From the NCBI RefSeq assembly GCF_000368265.1, contig NZ_KB851219.1, forward strand, positions 263,920 through 327,919: a DNA stretch of 64,000 nucleotides. Reading direction: 5' to 3'. How positions within the stretch are numbered: the first letter of the stretch is position 1; every line of letters starts with the position of its first letter. Below, piece after piece: positions 53,512-63,662 of the stretch. Made by a program: the position numbers and the translations under genes. This DNA comes from Acinetobacter brisouisimilis. GTDB lineage: Bacteria > Pseudomonadota > Gammaproteobacteria > Pseudomonadales > Moraxellaceae. Under the pieces are notes generated by a model that had not been told where the DNA came from, did no database searches, and worked only from the letters and a program-made list of their open reading frames with translations.

Positions 53512-53539
53512 AAAAAGCCCACCGAAGTGGGCTTTTTCT
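53512..53539. terminator. Convergent terminator between SDR gene and adeK
   Basis: AAAAAGCCCAC (53512-53522) / GTGGGCTTTTT (53527-53537), loop CGAA. Suitable in both directions. Confidence 0.92.
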
Positions 53540-53547
53540 TGTCTGGT

Positions 53548-55005
53548 CTATTTTTTCTGATTGCGTTCAGCACTTGAGGCAGGGTACTGCACTTGGTCTG
53601 AAGTGTTGGCTTTCACACCACCACCTAAGGTTTTATACAATTCAATCTGATTGTTCAGATTGGTTTGTTCAAGCGTCAGTAAACCTTGTGCCGCAGCGTA
53701 GTTTGAGCGCTGTGCATCCAAAACTGTCAAGTAATTATCAATTCCTGCGCGGAAACGGGCGGTTGATAATTGATAGTTTTTGTTGGTTGCCTGTACCAAA
53801 CTACGCTGTGCTGCCAAGCGTTCATTGATATGACCGCGGGTTGCCAATACGTCATTGACTTCACGGAAAGCAGTCTGAATCGCCTTTTCATATCCTGTTA
53901 AAGACAACTGTTGATCAACTTTTGAAATTTTGACGTTGGTTTTACGTGTTCCCCAGTCAAAAATTGGCAGATTGATCGACGGTGCAAATTGCCAAATCGT
54001 TGAACCCGATTTAAACAGATCACTTAACTGGTAGCTGGCAAAACCTGCGTTTGCAGTTAAGCTAATGGTTGGGAACATGGCTGCTTTCGCTGCACCAATA
54101 TTGGCGCCTGCTGCACTTAACTGATATTCAGCCGACACAATATCTGGACGGTTGTTGAGTAAGTCACTTGGTAAGCCTGCCGCCAACACTTTTTGCGAGG
54201 TAATCTGCTTCACAGTGTCCTTTGGTAGCAACTCTGCTGGAACAGTTTTACCGACCAAAAGATCAAGCAGGTTTTTGGCTTGTTCAAGTTTAGTCTGATA
54301 ATTAGCAACGTCACTACGTGCAGTTTCTACAGAAATTTGCGATTGGCGCAGTGGGACTTCACTGTCGATACCGACATCAAAGCGTTTTTTGTTGAGGTTA
54401 TACGATTCTTGCTGCGCTTTAAGCGTTTGCTGTGCCAGATGCAAGTTTGCATTGGCATAAGAATAACTCACCCACGCTTCAGCCACCTGACTAATCAAAC
54501 TAATTTGAGTTGAGTCTTTCGCTGCACGTGTAGACAAGTAACTATCAAGTGCTGCGTCTTTTAGGCTGCGCACACGTCCCCAGAAATCTAGTTCATAAGA
54601 CGTGACTCCAAGAGAAACCTGATACATTGAAGAAGGTTTCCAGTTAGAGGTGGCTGTTTGAGCACGAGCATAGTCAGCTTGTGTACCGACAGTTGGTAGC
54701 TGATCAAGTTCAGTCACATGATATTGCAACTGTGCTTTTTGAATATTCAATGCAGCAGTACGCAAATCACGATTATTGTCCAAACTCATTTCAATGACTT
54801 TTAACAAACGTGGGTCTGAAAAATAGTCTTTGTAGCCTTGCTCTGCAACAGAAGATCCAGCAGTATTTTGCGATGCAAACTGATTTGGAATATCGGGTTT
54901 TGCAACAGGCTCTGGACCGCGCATGCTTTGGCAGGCAGCCAAAGCAAGTGCAAGTGTGGAGACGGCAATGCTACGACCTGTAAGAGACCATATGTTTTGC
55001 ATCAC
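53548..55005 (-). CDS. adeK: Outer-membrane channel AdeK of the AdeIJK pump
   Basis: 485 residues, TolC/OprM family. Lipoprotein signal (LALALAACQSM, lipobox L-A-A-C). Two repeated outer-membrane efflux domains, with the characteristic ELDFWGRVRSLKDAALDSYL and INLPIFDWGTRKTNVKISKV. It completes the tripartite AdeIJK pump. The ATG overlaps the end of adeJ by 4 bases. Confidence 0.95.
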   Translation of the reverse strand: MMQNIWSLTGRSIAVSTLALALAACQSMRGPEPVAKPDIPNQFASQNTAGSSVAEQGYKDYFSDPRLLKVIEMSLDNNRDLRTAALNIQKAQLQYHVTELDQLPTVGTQADYARAQTATSNWKPSSMYQVSLGVTSYELDFWGRVRSLKDAALDSYLSTRAAKDSTQISLISQVAEAWVSYSYANANLHLAQQTLKAQQESYNLNKKRFDVGIDSEVPLRQSQISVETARSDVANYQTKLEQAKNLLDLLVGKTVPAELLPKDTVKQITSQKVLAAGLPSDLLNNRPDIVSAEYQLSAAGANIGAAKAAMFPTISLTANAGFASYQLSDLFKSGSTIWQFAPSINLPIFDWGTRKTNVKISKVDQQLSLTGYEKAIQTAFREVNDVLATRGHINERLAAQRSLVQATNKNYQLSTARFRAGIDNYLTVLDAQRSNYAAAQGLLTLEQTNLNNQIELYKTLGGGVKANTSDQVQYPASSAERNQKK

Positions 55006-58000
55006 GATTTATGCTCCTGAATTTGGGTATTCTTTGGTTTGTATTTAAAGATACTACGAATCCAAACAAAGAATACAGGAATAAAGAAAATACCAAGTAA
55101 TGTTGAGCTGAGTACGCCACCCAATACACCATAACCAACAGAGTGCTGACTACCTGCACCTGCACCTGTTGAAATAGCCAGTGGCAATACACCAAAACCA
55201 AATGCCAGCGTGGTCATGATAATTGGTCGTAACCGCAGTTTTGCTGCATGCATGGTGGCTTCAAACAGTTCTTCACCTTTTTCTTGCAGTTCTTTTGCGA
55301 ATTCGACAATCAAGATCGCGTTTTTCGCCGAAAGACCAATCACCGCAATAATCGCCACCTGAAAGTAGATGTTATTGGCAAGATTTGGATTCTTCAAGAT
55401 CATCAAGCCGACAAAGGTGAGTGCTAAAGCACCGATAACGCCCAATGGTACCACCAGTAAGACTGAAAAAGGCACAGACCAGCTTTCATATAACGCTGCC
55501 AAACACAAGAAGACGATCAGCAAGGAAAGAACATACAAATAAGGACCTTGTTTACCTGAATCCTGTTCTTCAAGTGACAGACCTGTCCATTCATAGTCAA
55601 AGCCTTTTAAGCCCATAGCTGGCAGTTTCTGCATGATTTCCTGCATGGCCTGCATGGCTTCGCCCGAACTTTTGCCTGGAGCGGCTGAACCCTGAATGTT
55701 AATTGACGATACGCCATTATAACGTTCTAAGCGCGGTGAGCCATATGTCCAAGAACCTGTAGCAAAACTAGAGAATGGAACCATCGTCCCTGAAGCGTTA
55801 CGAACATACCATTTGTTGAGGTCTTCAGGCATCATGCGGCTAGGTGCATCACCTTGCACATAAACTTTCTTGATGCGTCCCTGATCAAGGAAGTCATTTA
55901 TATAACTACCACCCCAAGCAATACTCATGGTGTTGTTAATGTCTGTCAGGTTAATACCCATAGCACCTGCTTTGGCTTGGTCAATCTGAATTTGATACTG
56001 TGAAGTATCTTGCATCCCATTCGGACGTACTGCCATCAAGCGCTTGTCTTGAGATGCCATGCCCAAAATTGCATTACGTGCCTCAAGCAGTTTGGCATGC
56101 CCCTGACCATTGATATCTTTGAGCATAAAGTCAAAACCAGAGCTTGTACCGAGCTCAGGCATTGAAGGTAATTGTAACGGGAAGATCATTGACGCATCTT
56201 TGATCATGCCGTTGAGTGCCATTGCACGTCCAACCAGTGCACCGATTTGGGTGTCTGGGGTTTTACGTTCGCTCCAGTCTTTGAGTTTGACGAACTGAAT
56301 CCCCTGGTTTTGTCCCACGCCTGTAAAGGAGAAGCCTGCCACACTAAACACGGATGCCACACTCGATTTTTCTTTATTCATGAAATAATCGGTCATGGTA
56401 TCTAGGGTTTTTCCAGTACGTTCCAAAGAAGCGTTGGTTGGCAACTGGACCAGTGCCATGACCACACCTTGGTCTTCATCGGGCAAGAATGCAGTTGGCA
56501 GTGATTTAAACAAGAAGCCTAGAAGACCAATCACAATCGCATAAAATGTTGCGGAGAACACTTTATGATGGGTCATGCGATTGACACCATTTTGATAACG
56601 ATGTGAGAGTTTGTCGAAACCGCTGTTAAATCCTCTAAAGAAACGAGCAAAAATATGATTGCTTGGCACTTTATTGGGGTCATGCTGTTTCAAAATGGTG
56701 GCACAAAGTGCGGGGGTAAAGGTCAGGGCAATTGTTAATGACAACACCATGGCGGTCACTAGAGTAATTGAAAATTGCCGATAAATCACACCCGTTGTGC
56801 CACTGAAAAATGACATCGGAATAAAGACTGCAGTTAATACACTGGTAATACCAATCAATGCACCTGTAATTTGCTGCATTGATGTTTCGGTTGCCGTCAC
56901 AGGATCAAGGTGTTCTTGTTGAATCAGCCGTTCGACGTTTTCTACCACCACAATCGCATCATCGACCAGCAAACCAATTGCAAGCACCATGGCAAACATG
57001 GTCAAGGTGTTAATCGAGAAGCCAAACAGGTTAATAACCGCAAATGTCCCTAGCACAACCACAGGCACGGCAAGCGTTGGAATGATTGTTGCACGCCAAT
57101 TCTGCAAGAACAGGAACATGACAATAAACACCAGTATAATCGCTTCAACTAGGGTATGTACCACGTTTTCAATCGATAGTTTAATAAATGGTGTACTGTC
57201 AAATGCAATCGTATCTTTCATACCCGCAGGATAGTTTGGACGTAATTTTGCAAGAGCAGCCTGTACGTTGTTGGCAGTATCGAGTGCATTGGCACCAGTT
57301 GCCAGACGAATCGCGACACCACCCGCAGCTTTACCATTATATTTAGTGTCGTACTGATAGTCTTCAGCACCAAGTTCTACACGCGCCACATCACCCAAGC
57401 GGACTTGAGCACCCGATGTGGTGTTTTTCAGAATAATATTTTTAAACTGTTCTGGTGTTTGCAATAAGCTTTGCGCATTGACTGTCGCATTGATCATCTG
57501 ACCATTGACCGCAGGTGATCCCCCAAGCTGACCGACAGAAACCTGAGTGTTTTGTGCTTGAATCGCACTACTTACATCACTTGGGGTTAACTGATAATTG
57601 GTCAGTTTTGCAGGATCGAGCCAGATACGCATCGCATATTGACCACCGAAGACCTGAACTTCGCCTACACCCGCAACACGGCTGAGCGGCTCAGAAATAT
57701 GCGAGTTGACATAGTCCTTGATGTACGCACCGCTTAAGCTGTCATCGGGAGAGTAGAATGCCACTACCTGCAAGAAGCTCGCACCTGATTTTTTGATGGT
57801 CACCCCTTGATGCTGTACAGCTTGAGGTAAAGATGCTGTTGCTGTCTGCAACTTATTTTGCACCTGCACCTGTGCCATGTTGGGGTCAACCCCTTGCTTG
57901 AAGTTCACGGCAATCGACACAGAACCGTTGGCTGCGCTTTGTGAACTAATATAGCGCAAACCATCCAAGCCGTTTAATTGCTGTTCAATGACCTGTGTAA

Positions 58001-58181
58001 CGGTATTTTCAACAGTTTCAGCAGATGCCCCTGGATAAGTTGCCGAAATTGTAATTTTCGGTGGAGCAACTGTTGGATATTGTGCAATTGGCATCTTTGT
58101 CAGCGTAATAACCCCCGCCAACATGATCACCAATGCAATCACCCATGCAAAAATTGGGCGATGAATAAAAAAGCGAGCCAT
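55002..58181 (-). CDS. adeJ: RND efflux permease AdeJ
   Basis: 1059 residues, HAE1-type RND transporter with 12 membrane segments and two large periplasmic loops. N-terminus ARFFIHRPIFAWVIALVIML; proton-relay Asp-Asp in LAIGLLVDDAIVVVENVERL (TM4). It exports beta-lactams, tetracyclines, quinolones, chloramphenicol and other compounds and contributes to intrinsic resistance in Acinetobacter. Order adeI-adeJ-adeK on the minus strand is the known one. Confidence 0.96.
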   Translation of the reverse strand: MARFFIHRPIFAWVIALVIMLAGVITLTKMPIAQYPTVAPPKITISATYPGASAETVENTVTQVIEQQLNGLDGLRYISSQSAANGSVSIAVNFKQGVDPNMAQVQVQNKLQTATASLPQAVQHQGVTIKKSGASFLQVVAFYSPDDSLSGAYIKDYVNSHISEPLSRVAGVGEVQVFGGQYAMRIWLDPAKLTNYQLTPSDVSSAIQAQNTQVSVGQLGGSPAVNGQMINATVNAQSLLQTPEQFKNIILKNTTSGAQVRLGDVARVELGAEDYQYDTKYNGKAAGGVAIRLATGANALDTANNVQAALAKLRPNYPAGMKDTIAFDSTPFIKLSIENVVHTLVEAIILVFIVMFLFLQNWRATIIPTLAVPVVVLGTFAVINLFGFSINTLTMFAMVLAIGLLVDDAIVVVENVERLIQQEHLDPVTATETSMQQITGALIGITSVLTAVFIPMSFFSGTTGVIYRQFSITLVTAMVLSLTIALTFTPALCATILKQHDPNKVPSNHIFARFFRGFNSGFDKLSHRYQNGVNRMTHHKVFSATFYAIVIGLLGFLFKSLPTAFLPDEDQGVVMALVQLPTNASLERTGKTLDTMTDYFMNKEKSSVASVFSVAGFSFTGVGQNQGIQFVKLKDWSERKTPDTQIGALVGRAMALNGMIKDASMIFPLQLPSMPELGTSSGFDFMLKDINGQGHAKLLEARNAILGMASQDKRLMAVRPNGMQDTSQYQIQIDQAKAGAMGINLTDINNTMSIAWGGSYINDFLDQGRIKKVYVQGDAPSRMMPEDLNKWYVRNASGTMVPFSSFATGSWTYGSPRLERYNGVSSINIQGSAAPGKSSGEAMQAMQEIMQKLPAMGLKGFDYEWTGLSLEEQDSGKQGPYLYVLSLLIVFLCLAALYESWSVPFSVLLVVPLGVIGALALTFVGLMILKNPNLANNIYFQVAIIAVIGLSAKNAILIVEFAKELQEKGEELFEATMHAAKLRLRPIIMTTLAFGFGVLPLAISTGAGAGSQHSVGYGVLGGVLSSTLLGIFFIPVFFVWIRSIFKYKPKNTQIQEHKS

Positions 58182-58193
58182 TCAATCTACCCC

Positions 58194-59459
58194 TTAAGCA
58201 TGTTGCTGTGCTTGCTGTTTAGATGAGCTTTGAGCCGGTGCTGATGCATTTGGTTTTGCGACAGGAGTAACAGGATTTGCTGGCGTTGCTGCTTGAGCAG
58301 GAGCAGGCTGATACGGTGTGGTTTTCACCTGTTGGCCTTCTTTCACTTTAGCAACACCATCGGCAATGACTTTATCACCTGGTTTTAAACCACTGGTTAC
58401 AATCCAGTTTTGACCTTGAGCAGCAGAAGTCTGAACATTACGAGTTTCTACAATACCTTTTGCATTGACAATAAATACCGTTGCTTGACCTGTCGGTGTG
58501 CGAGACACCGCAATTTGTGGCACTAGATAAGCATTTGGAACAACACCTTCCACAATTTGTGCGGTGACGTACATACCAGGAAGTAGCAAGCGATCCGGAT
58601 TAGAGAACACGGCACGAATGGTAATACTTCCTGTACTGGTGTCTACACTGGCATCGGCAAAGGCAAGGTTCCCCTGATTGCCATATGTGCTTCCATCTTC
58701 AAGTTTAAGTTTAACTTTAGCGTTGTTGCTGTTGTCTAAACTGCCTTTTTTCAGTTCCTGTCTCAAACGCAACAAGTCACTGCTTGACTGGGTAATATCG
58801 ACATAAATCGGATCTAGACGTTGAATTTTAACCAGTGCATCGGCTTGTCCCGAAGTGACTAAAGCACCTGCGGTAAATGATGAACGATCAGTTTGACCTG
58901 AAATAGGCGCACGAATTGTAGAGTAGCCGAGATTGATTTGTGCGGTGTTTAATGCTGCACGTGCTGCCTCAACCTGAGCTTTTGCAACTTTCACTTGGCC
59001 AACCAAATCATCGTAGTCCTGCTTGGCGACAGCATTAATGCCGACCAACTGGTTATAACGATTCATTTTGGTGGTTAGACTGTTGAGATTGGCTTCTTGC
59101 TGTAACAAACTTGCTTGGGCATTTTCAACACCAGCACGGTTAGCACGAGAGTCAATTTGATACAAAGGTTGACCGGCTTTGACATAGCTACCTTCAGCAA
59201 ATAGACGTTTTAAAATCACGCCGCCTGTCTGAGGACGAACCTCAGAGACTTCATAAGGCGATGTTCTACCTGCGAGTTCAACCGTTTTCTCCACATTTTG
59301 TGGCTGAGCAACAATTACACCGACTTCAACCATAGGTGCTTGCTGGGAAGCGGCAGCTTGCTGCGCATCCTTTTTGTCATTGCTACAACCAACAAGTGCG
59401 ATACTTGTTGCCAATGCGCAAGCAGTAAGGGTTGGAACCCAAAGCTTAGCTGCCATCAT
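58194..59459 (-). CDS. adeI: Membrane-fusion protein AdeI
   Basis: 421 residues. Lipoprotein signal ending SIALVGC. Lipoyl half-domains (TSPYEVSEVRPQTGGVILKR ... INLGYSTIRAPISGQT) flank the alpha-hairpin; a beta-barrel and membrane-proximal domain follow. The C-terminus is Ala/Pro/Gln-rich. It bridges AdeJ and AdeK in the periplasm. Clear similarity to A. baumannii AdeI as I recall it, with many substitutions. 12 bases precede adeJ; 24 bases separate it from the PAP2 gene. Confidence 0.95.
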   Translation of the reverse strand: MMAAKLWVPTLTACALATSIALVGCSNDKKDAQQAAASQQAPMVEVGVIVAQPQNVEKTVELAGRTSPYEVSEVRPQTGGVILKRLFAEGSYVKAGQPLYQIDSRANRAGVENAQASLLQQEANLNSLTTKMNRYNQLVGINAVAKQDYDDLVGQVKVAKAQVEAARAALNTAQINLGYSTIRAPISGQTDRSSFTAGALVTSGQADALVKIQRLDPIYVDITQSSSDLLRLRQELKKGSLDNSNNAKVKLKLEDGSTYGNQGNLAFADASVDTSTGSITIRAVFSNPDRLLLPGMYVTAQIVEGVVPNAYLVPQIAVSRTPTGQATVFIVNAKGIVETRNVQTSAAQGQNWIVTSGLKPGDKVIADGVAKVKEGQQVKTTPYQPAPAQAATPANPVTPVAKPNASAPAQSSSKQQAQQHA

Positions 59460-59483
59460 TCTTACACCTCTTTTAGATTTTTT

Positions 59484-60098
59484 CTAAAAATTAAATTGTT
59501 GTTTACTCATATGAATTCGCGTGAATCCGAGCCAAATCAGGGCTACCCATAAAAAGCCAATGCCCCAACCTGCCAATACATCTGTTGGGTAATGTACACC
59601 TAGATATACTCGAGAAATCCCCATAAATATGAACCAGATACATGCTGTTGGTGCAATGCTGCGGAAATGTGGGTGTCGTCGGTAAATCATAATTACAAGG
59701 CATGCCAGCGTTGCTGCAGAGACACTATGACCACTAGGAAAGGATGCACCATAGCTATTGACCATATGGTAGATAGAGGCAGGGCGTGGACGATCAAAAT
59801 ACCACTTTAAACTCCAGCCAATAATACTGCTCCCACTCACTGCTAAAATAATGGTTACGACGATCGCATACTGTCGAATGCGCAGCCAGTAAACACACCA
59901 AAGTGTCGTAAATATCGATACAAAAGGCATGCTACCAAGATCAGATAAGCCTTTTGCAACAGGATCTAACCACTCAATTCGATGCAGGCTCAATATTCTG
60001 ACAATTTGCTGATCTAAAATTTGAGTGCTCATTAAATTCAGTAGACTGACACTGAAAATAAAAAAAACACAGCCAATACAGAACATTAGATACGGCAT
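59484..60098 (-). CDS. PAP2-family membrane phosphatase
   Basis: 204 residues, about six membrane segments. The three PAP2 motifs are present: KWYFDRPRP, PSGHS and SRVYLGVHYPTD. It dephosphorylates lipid phosphates such as undecaprenyl pyrophosphate or phosphatidate at the periplasmic side. It is the first gene of a likely operon PAP2-adeI-adeJ-adeK, since only 24 bases separate it from adeI and no terminator lies between. Confidence 0.9.
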   Translation of the reverse strand: MPYLMFCIGCVFFIFSVSLLNLMSTQILDQQIVRILSLHRIEWLDPVAKGLSDLGSMPFVSIFTTLWCVYWLRIRQYAIVVTIILAVSGSSIIGWSLKWYFDRPRPASIYHMVNSYGASFPSGHSVSAATLACLVIMIYRRHPHFRSIAPTACIWFIFMGISRVYLGVHYPTDVLAGWGIGFLWVALIWLGFTRIHMSKQQFNF

Positions 60099-60148
60099 GC
60101 ATCAACCTTGTAATTTAGGTCACCGAACAACGGTATTTTTAAGAAGGT

Positions 60149-60179
60149 AAAGTGTACTTTCCAGTACACTTTTTTTCAA
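60149..60179 (-). promoter_or_regulatory. Promoter with embedded palindromic operator for PAP2-adeIJK
   Basis: Minus-strand -35 TTGAAA (60174-60179), 17-base spacer, -10 TACACT (60151-60156). A perfect palindrome, arms AAAGTGTACT (60149-60158) and AGTACACTTT (60163-60172) around TTCC, covers the spacer and the -10 box. AdeIJK is known to be repressed by the TetR-type AdeN; this site has the right shape and place. The assignment to AdeN is inference. Confidence 0.7.
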
Positions 60180-60306
60180 GTCTGAAAATTTATAGTAATT
60201 TTATTTCAAGTTTTTTTTAACATTAAGTAAACAAACATAACAAAAAACAGCAGGGTTCTATTGTGGATACATTCGATTTTATATCGTTATAACATTGTAT
60301 TTGGTG

Positions 60307-62346
60307 TTATTTTTGAGGGTGTTCAGAAGTTTCAGATGTTGTTTTAGGTGGCCAAAAAAAGTCACTTGGTCGTGTTACAAAATGGGTGAGCACCAACTTG
60401 GCCAAAGGTTTCCATTGTTCAAAACGAACGCGTCGAGCGCGTAATGCCACAAGAATAGTCAATGAAAAACTGACAAATAGGTTAGTGAGCCCAATCAGTA
60501 AAACGCCAAAACTAGACACTAGAATTAGTCCCAAATCAGGAGGTTCATTGATGGACATTAAACCTTGAATGAGATTTGCAGAAGCAAAAGCAATATGTCG
60601 AATATCTAAGGGTAAGCCTAAAATAAAACCAATGGTGCCCATACTGCCAAGCATTATTCCAAATATGAAATTACCCGAAAGTGCACCCAGATTGCGTTCG
60701 ACATAATCAGAAAATCTAATTTGACGTTCTTCACCTAGCCAATCGCGTAAGCGCTGATGTGCTTTTAGACGTGGACCAATTTTGCGGTAAATCGCCATGT
60801 TGTCGAAGTAACCCGCAATTAAGCCCGATAAAAACAAACATACCCCTGCAATTGCGGCGTGGGGAATTGCCAGAGAAGTAAATGGATCAAGACTGTGTAG
60901 CAAGTCGGCAGCCTTGGCATGCTTCAGTAAGGGCTCACTGGTTATCTTTTGCCATAAAAAAGTGATGATTGCAGCAGTGGGGATCGCAATCGAAATATTA
61001 CCTAAAATGGCAATAAACTGTGTACGTATAATATTGACAATCAACTCTGCAAGTTCAGCAAGTTGCGCCGTCCGTGAGCCCTTACGATGCTGAACCGTAG
61101 CTGCCAATGCCGCAGCAGTCATGGCGGGTTGTTTGGTTGCAACTGTGAAATGCAAGATGTGAATAAATACGAACCCGAAAGCATAATTCAGACTATAACT
61201 TAATGCATGAGCGAATGGAGCAAGTGTTAGACGAGACAGCAGAATCTTTAGGGTTGCCATCAAAGCAATAATGCAACCTGCACCTGCGGCTGCCCAGTAC
61301 ATACTAAAAAAACCTTGTTTGTCAGTGCTGACATAATTTTCGCCAGTCTTGCTCGCATTTTCAGTGACTTGAAAAGCCAGTAATTCGCTGTTGGCAGAAA
61401 GTAATGCGCCAACACTTTTTTCATTGTGGGTGGCAGTGACCAAATCACAGATCAGTTTATGAATACCATTGGCACGAATCTCTTTAGATTCCTGTAATAA
61501 TTTCAATAACAGCTCTAACCGCTCAAGACTCTGTTCTAAAACTGTCAGCAAATAGGTCAGATTCAAACTGACGCCAATCCGTTTAGTGGATTTACGAATA
61601 TTACCGACAATGGTCTGACATTGTTCAATCATCACAAACGCCTGTGCAGCATCCAGCGGTTGCTCTATGCTTACCTGATGATCTTTCAGTAATAGGTTAT
61701 TGAACTTATTAATAAAACCAATAATTTCACGGTTCTGTGCGATAAAAGGAGATTCGTATTCGGTGAGTTTTGGTTCGGCATAAATCAGCTCTGGAAATAA
61801 ACCAATTCCACTGATGCGATAACTCAAAACATTAATTGCTTTAATTACATCTTGTTTTAGCAGGTTTTTTTGCTGCTTCTGATTTTGATTCTGGTCAAAT
61901 AATTGAAATAGTACCCGCCATTCAACAAGCTCAATCTGTTCGAGCCAGTAATGGTCGGTCGGTAAAAAAAAGACTTTTTCCAGCAGGTTTTGCAACTGAG
62001 TCTGGTCATTAATCGGAGGCAAGATATGAGACATAAAACGCTGTCCCAATTGATTCCAGAAACCATCCAAGGACAAAATCCCAATGTCTGCATACAGTTT
62101 TGTTTGCTGATATTGGGTGATTAGGCACAGCAAATACTGTTGCAAGCTCACAATACTATGCGGAGTTTGTCTCAATGCTTGCAATAGGCAACGAAACTTG
62201 CTTCTGGTTTCTTCCACATTGTGTGGATTTTCTGGACGAAGCTGCTGAACGAGATCAATCAGGATTTGTTCATCTACAGCAGTTGAAGGGTATTCAAGCT
62301 GCTGTTGTATATGAATCAGAATTTGGCTGATAGATTGTTGAGTCAT
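60307..62346 (-). CDS. Gcr-type 'site-specific recombinase' family membrane protein
   Basis: 679 residues. The N-terminal half is helical and soluble; the C-terminal half has five to seven membrane segments (FFSMYWAAAGAGCIIALMAT, FGFVFIHILHFTVATKQPAM, IAGVCLFLSGLIAGYFDNMA, GNFIFGIMLGSMGTIGFILG, LILVSSFGVLLIGLTNLFVS). It matches the Pfam family named site-specific recombinase after gonococcal Gcr, but contains no catalytic motif of either recombinase class and is membrane-bound, so the name is probably misleading. True function unknown. Confidence 0.75.
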   Translation of the reverse strand: MTQQSISQILIHIQQQLEYPSTAVDEQILIDLVQQLRPENPHNVEETRSKFRCLLQALRQTPHSIVSLQQYLLCLITQYQQTKLYADIGILSLDGFWNQLGQRFMSHILPPINDQTQLQNLLEKVFFLPTDHYWLEQIELVEWRVLFQLFDQNQNQKQQKNLLKQDVIKAINVLSYRISGIGLFPELIYAEPKLTEYESPFIAQNREIIGFINKFNNLLLKDHQVSIEQPLDAAQAFVMIEQCQTIVGNIRKSTKRIGVSLNLTYLLTVLEQSLERLELLLKLLQESKEIRANGIHKLICDLVTATHNEKSVGALLSANSELLAFQVTENASKTGENYVSTDKQGFFSMYWAAAGAGCIIALMATLKILLSRLTLAPFAHALSYSLNYAFGFVFIHILHFTVATKQPAMTAAALAATVQHRKGSRTAQLAELAELIVNIIRTQFIAILGNISIAIPTAAIITFLWQKITSEPLLKHAKAADLLHSLDPFTSLAIPHAAIAGVCLFLSGLIAGYFDNMAIYRKIGPRLKAHQRLRDWLGEERQIRFSDYVERNLGALSGNFIFGIMLGSMGTIGFILGLPLDIRHIAFASANLIQGLMSINEPPDLGLILVSSFGVLLIGLTNLFVSFSLTILVALRARRVRFEQWKPLAKLVLTHFVTRPSDFFWPPKTTSETSEHPQK

Positions 62347-62360
62347 CTCACCACGGTCTA

Positions 62361-63344
62361 TTATTGGATACGATCCAGAGCCAGCATGGCTAAATTGTAT
62401 AATCCCTGACGGGCAATACTCTCTGGTAAAATTGCTAAAGCATCAATGGCAAGCTGAGTTTCTTGTTGGGCACGCAGGCGACAATAATCCAAAGCGCCAG
62501 AATTTTGTACAATACGGATGACGTCATCAAGTTCAGTCAAGCCGCCTGTAGCAATACTTTTACGGATAATCTCGTGATCTGTACCTGAGGTCTTACTTAA
62601 TGCCGAGATTAATGGCAAAGTCGGTTTACCTTCCATTAAATCATCGCCAATATTCTTACCCAATGTTTCAGCGTCCGAGGTATAGTCTAAAATGTCATCA
62701 ATAATCTGGAAGGCATTGCCAAAGTGTCCTGCATATTGTTGTAGCGCCTGACGATATTCAGGTTTACCGACTAAAATTGCAGCACCTTCAGTCGCGAGCT
62801 GAAATAAGCGTGACGTTTTACCATGAATAATGCTGAGATAAGTTTCTTCTGTGGTATCTGGTTGATGCTGCGCCTGAAGCTGTAGCACTTCGCCCTCGGC
62901 GATCTCGCAAGTTCCTGTTGAAAACTCTTTTAATAAGGTCATATTGTTGAGATCAACCAACAAATCAAAAGAGCGAGCAATCAGAAAGTCACCGACTAAA
63001 ACAGCAGTTTGATTGTTCCATGTGGCATTGGCAGTAGGTCGACCCCGACGTAAATTAGACTCATCCACCACATCATCATGAACCAATGTTGCCGTATGCA
63101 ACATCTCGATAACAGCTGCTAAGCGCTGAGTCTGGGTGAGATCATTTTCACCACAGGCTTGTGCCGCCAGTAGACACATGATTGGGCGCATACGTTTGCC
63201 ACCTGCCTCAACCACATGTTTGCTCACAGACATAACCAGTGCGACTTTAGAGCTAATTCCTTCATTGATAAATTTATCCATTGCAGCAAAGTCCGCAGCA
63301 ACAGGGGCGAGAATATCTTGCTTAAAATCGATGGCCATAAACAT
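62361..63344 (-). CDS. ispB: Octaprenyl diphosphate synthase (long-chain prenyl synthase)
   Basis: 327 residues. GGKRMRP, first Asp motif LVHDDVVDESNLRRGRPT and second QIIDDILDYTSD. It elongates farnesyl diphosphate from IspA to the side chain of ubiquinone (Q9 in Acinetobacter, so solanesyl diphosphate may be the real product). ATG at 63344 or 63338. Divergent from rplU, as in many gamma-Proteobacteria. Confidence 0.93.
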   Translation of the reverse strand: MFMAIDFKQDILAPVAADFAAMDKFINEGISSKVALVMSVSKHVVEAGGKRMRPIMCLLAAQACGENDLTQTQRLAAVIEMLHTATLVHDDVVDESNLRRGRPTANATWNNQTAVLVGDFLIARSFDLLVDLNNMTLLKEFSTGTCEIAEGEVLQLQAQHQPDTTEETYLSIIHGKTSRLFQLATEGAAILVGKPEYRQALQQYAGHFGNAFQIIDDILDYTSDAETLGKNIGDDLMEGKPTLPLISALSKTSGTDHEIIRKSIATGGLTELDDVIRIVQNSGALDYCRLRAQQETQLAIDALAILPESIARQGLYNLAMLALDRIQ

Positions 63345-63662
63345 AAAACCTAAAATCTATTTAAAACGTTTTTATACTGCCTGCCACAAGCAAATACATT
63401 GTGGCTGAAAGCATGTTTTATACCATAAAATAGATGTTTTTCTTAGTTCTTGGTTTTTTATTTGCGAATAATAGTTAAAAAATAATAAAAAACAACTGGT
63501 TATATATAGTTGACTTTTAATGTGTAAAAATAAATATGCCTACTTGTTGTTTGTATGTTTTTTACTTAAAATACTAGCCCTTTATATCCCCAGTGGCGTT
63601 CGTTTTAAGATCGATATATCCCTTTATCGACACGACGACACGGGCTTGGTTTGGAGTACATT
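63345..63662. promoter_or_regulatory. Divergent promoter region between ispB and rplU
   Basis: 318 bases, very AT-rich. A plus-strand -35-like TTGACT (63510-63515) followed after 16-17 bases by AAATAT is a candidate for rplU-rpmA; a second possibility is TTGTTT...AATACT at about 63546-63574. The last 60 bases form the rplU leader, GC-richer with CGACACGACGACACG. GGAG lies 7 bases before the rplU ATG. Confidence 0.4.

Noticed and set aside
60149..60172. The palindrome as a terminator of the Gcr-type gene
   Set aside because: On the minus strand no T-run follows the stem; the T-run is on the plus strand where no gene is transcribed into it. Its overlap with promoter boxes favours an operator.
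60307..62346. Mobile-element recombinase next to adeIJK
   Set aside because: The protein is a polytopic membrane protein of the Gcr family, lacks serine or tyrosine recombinase motifs and sits in core surroundings.
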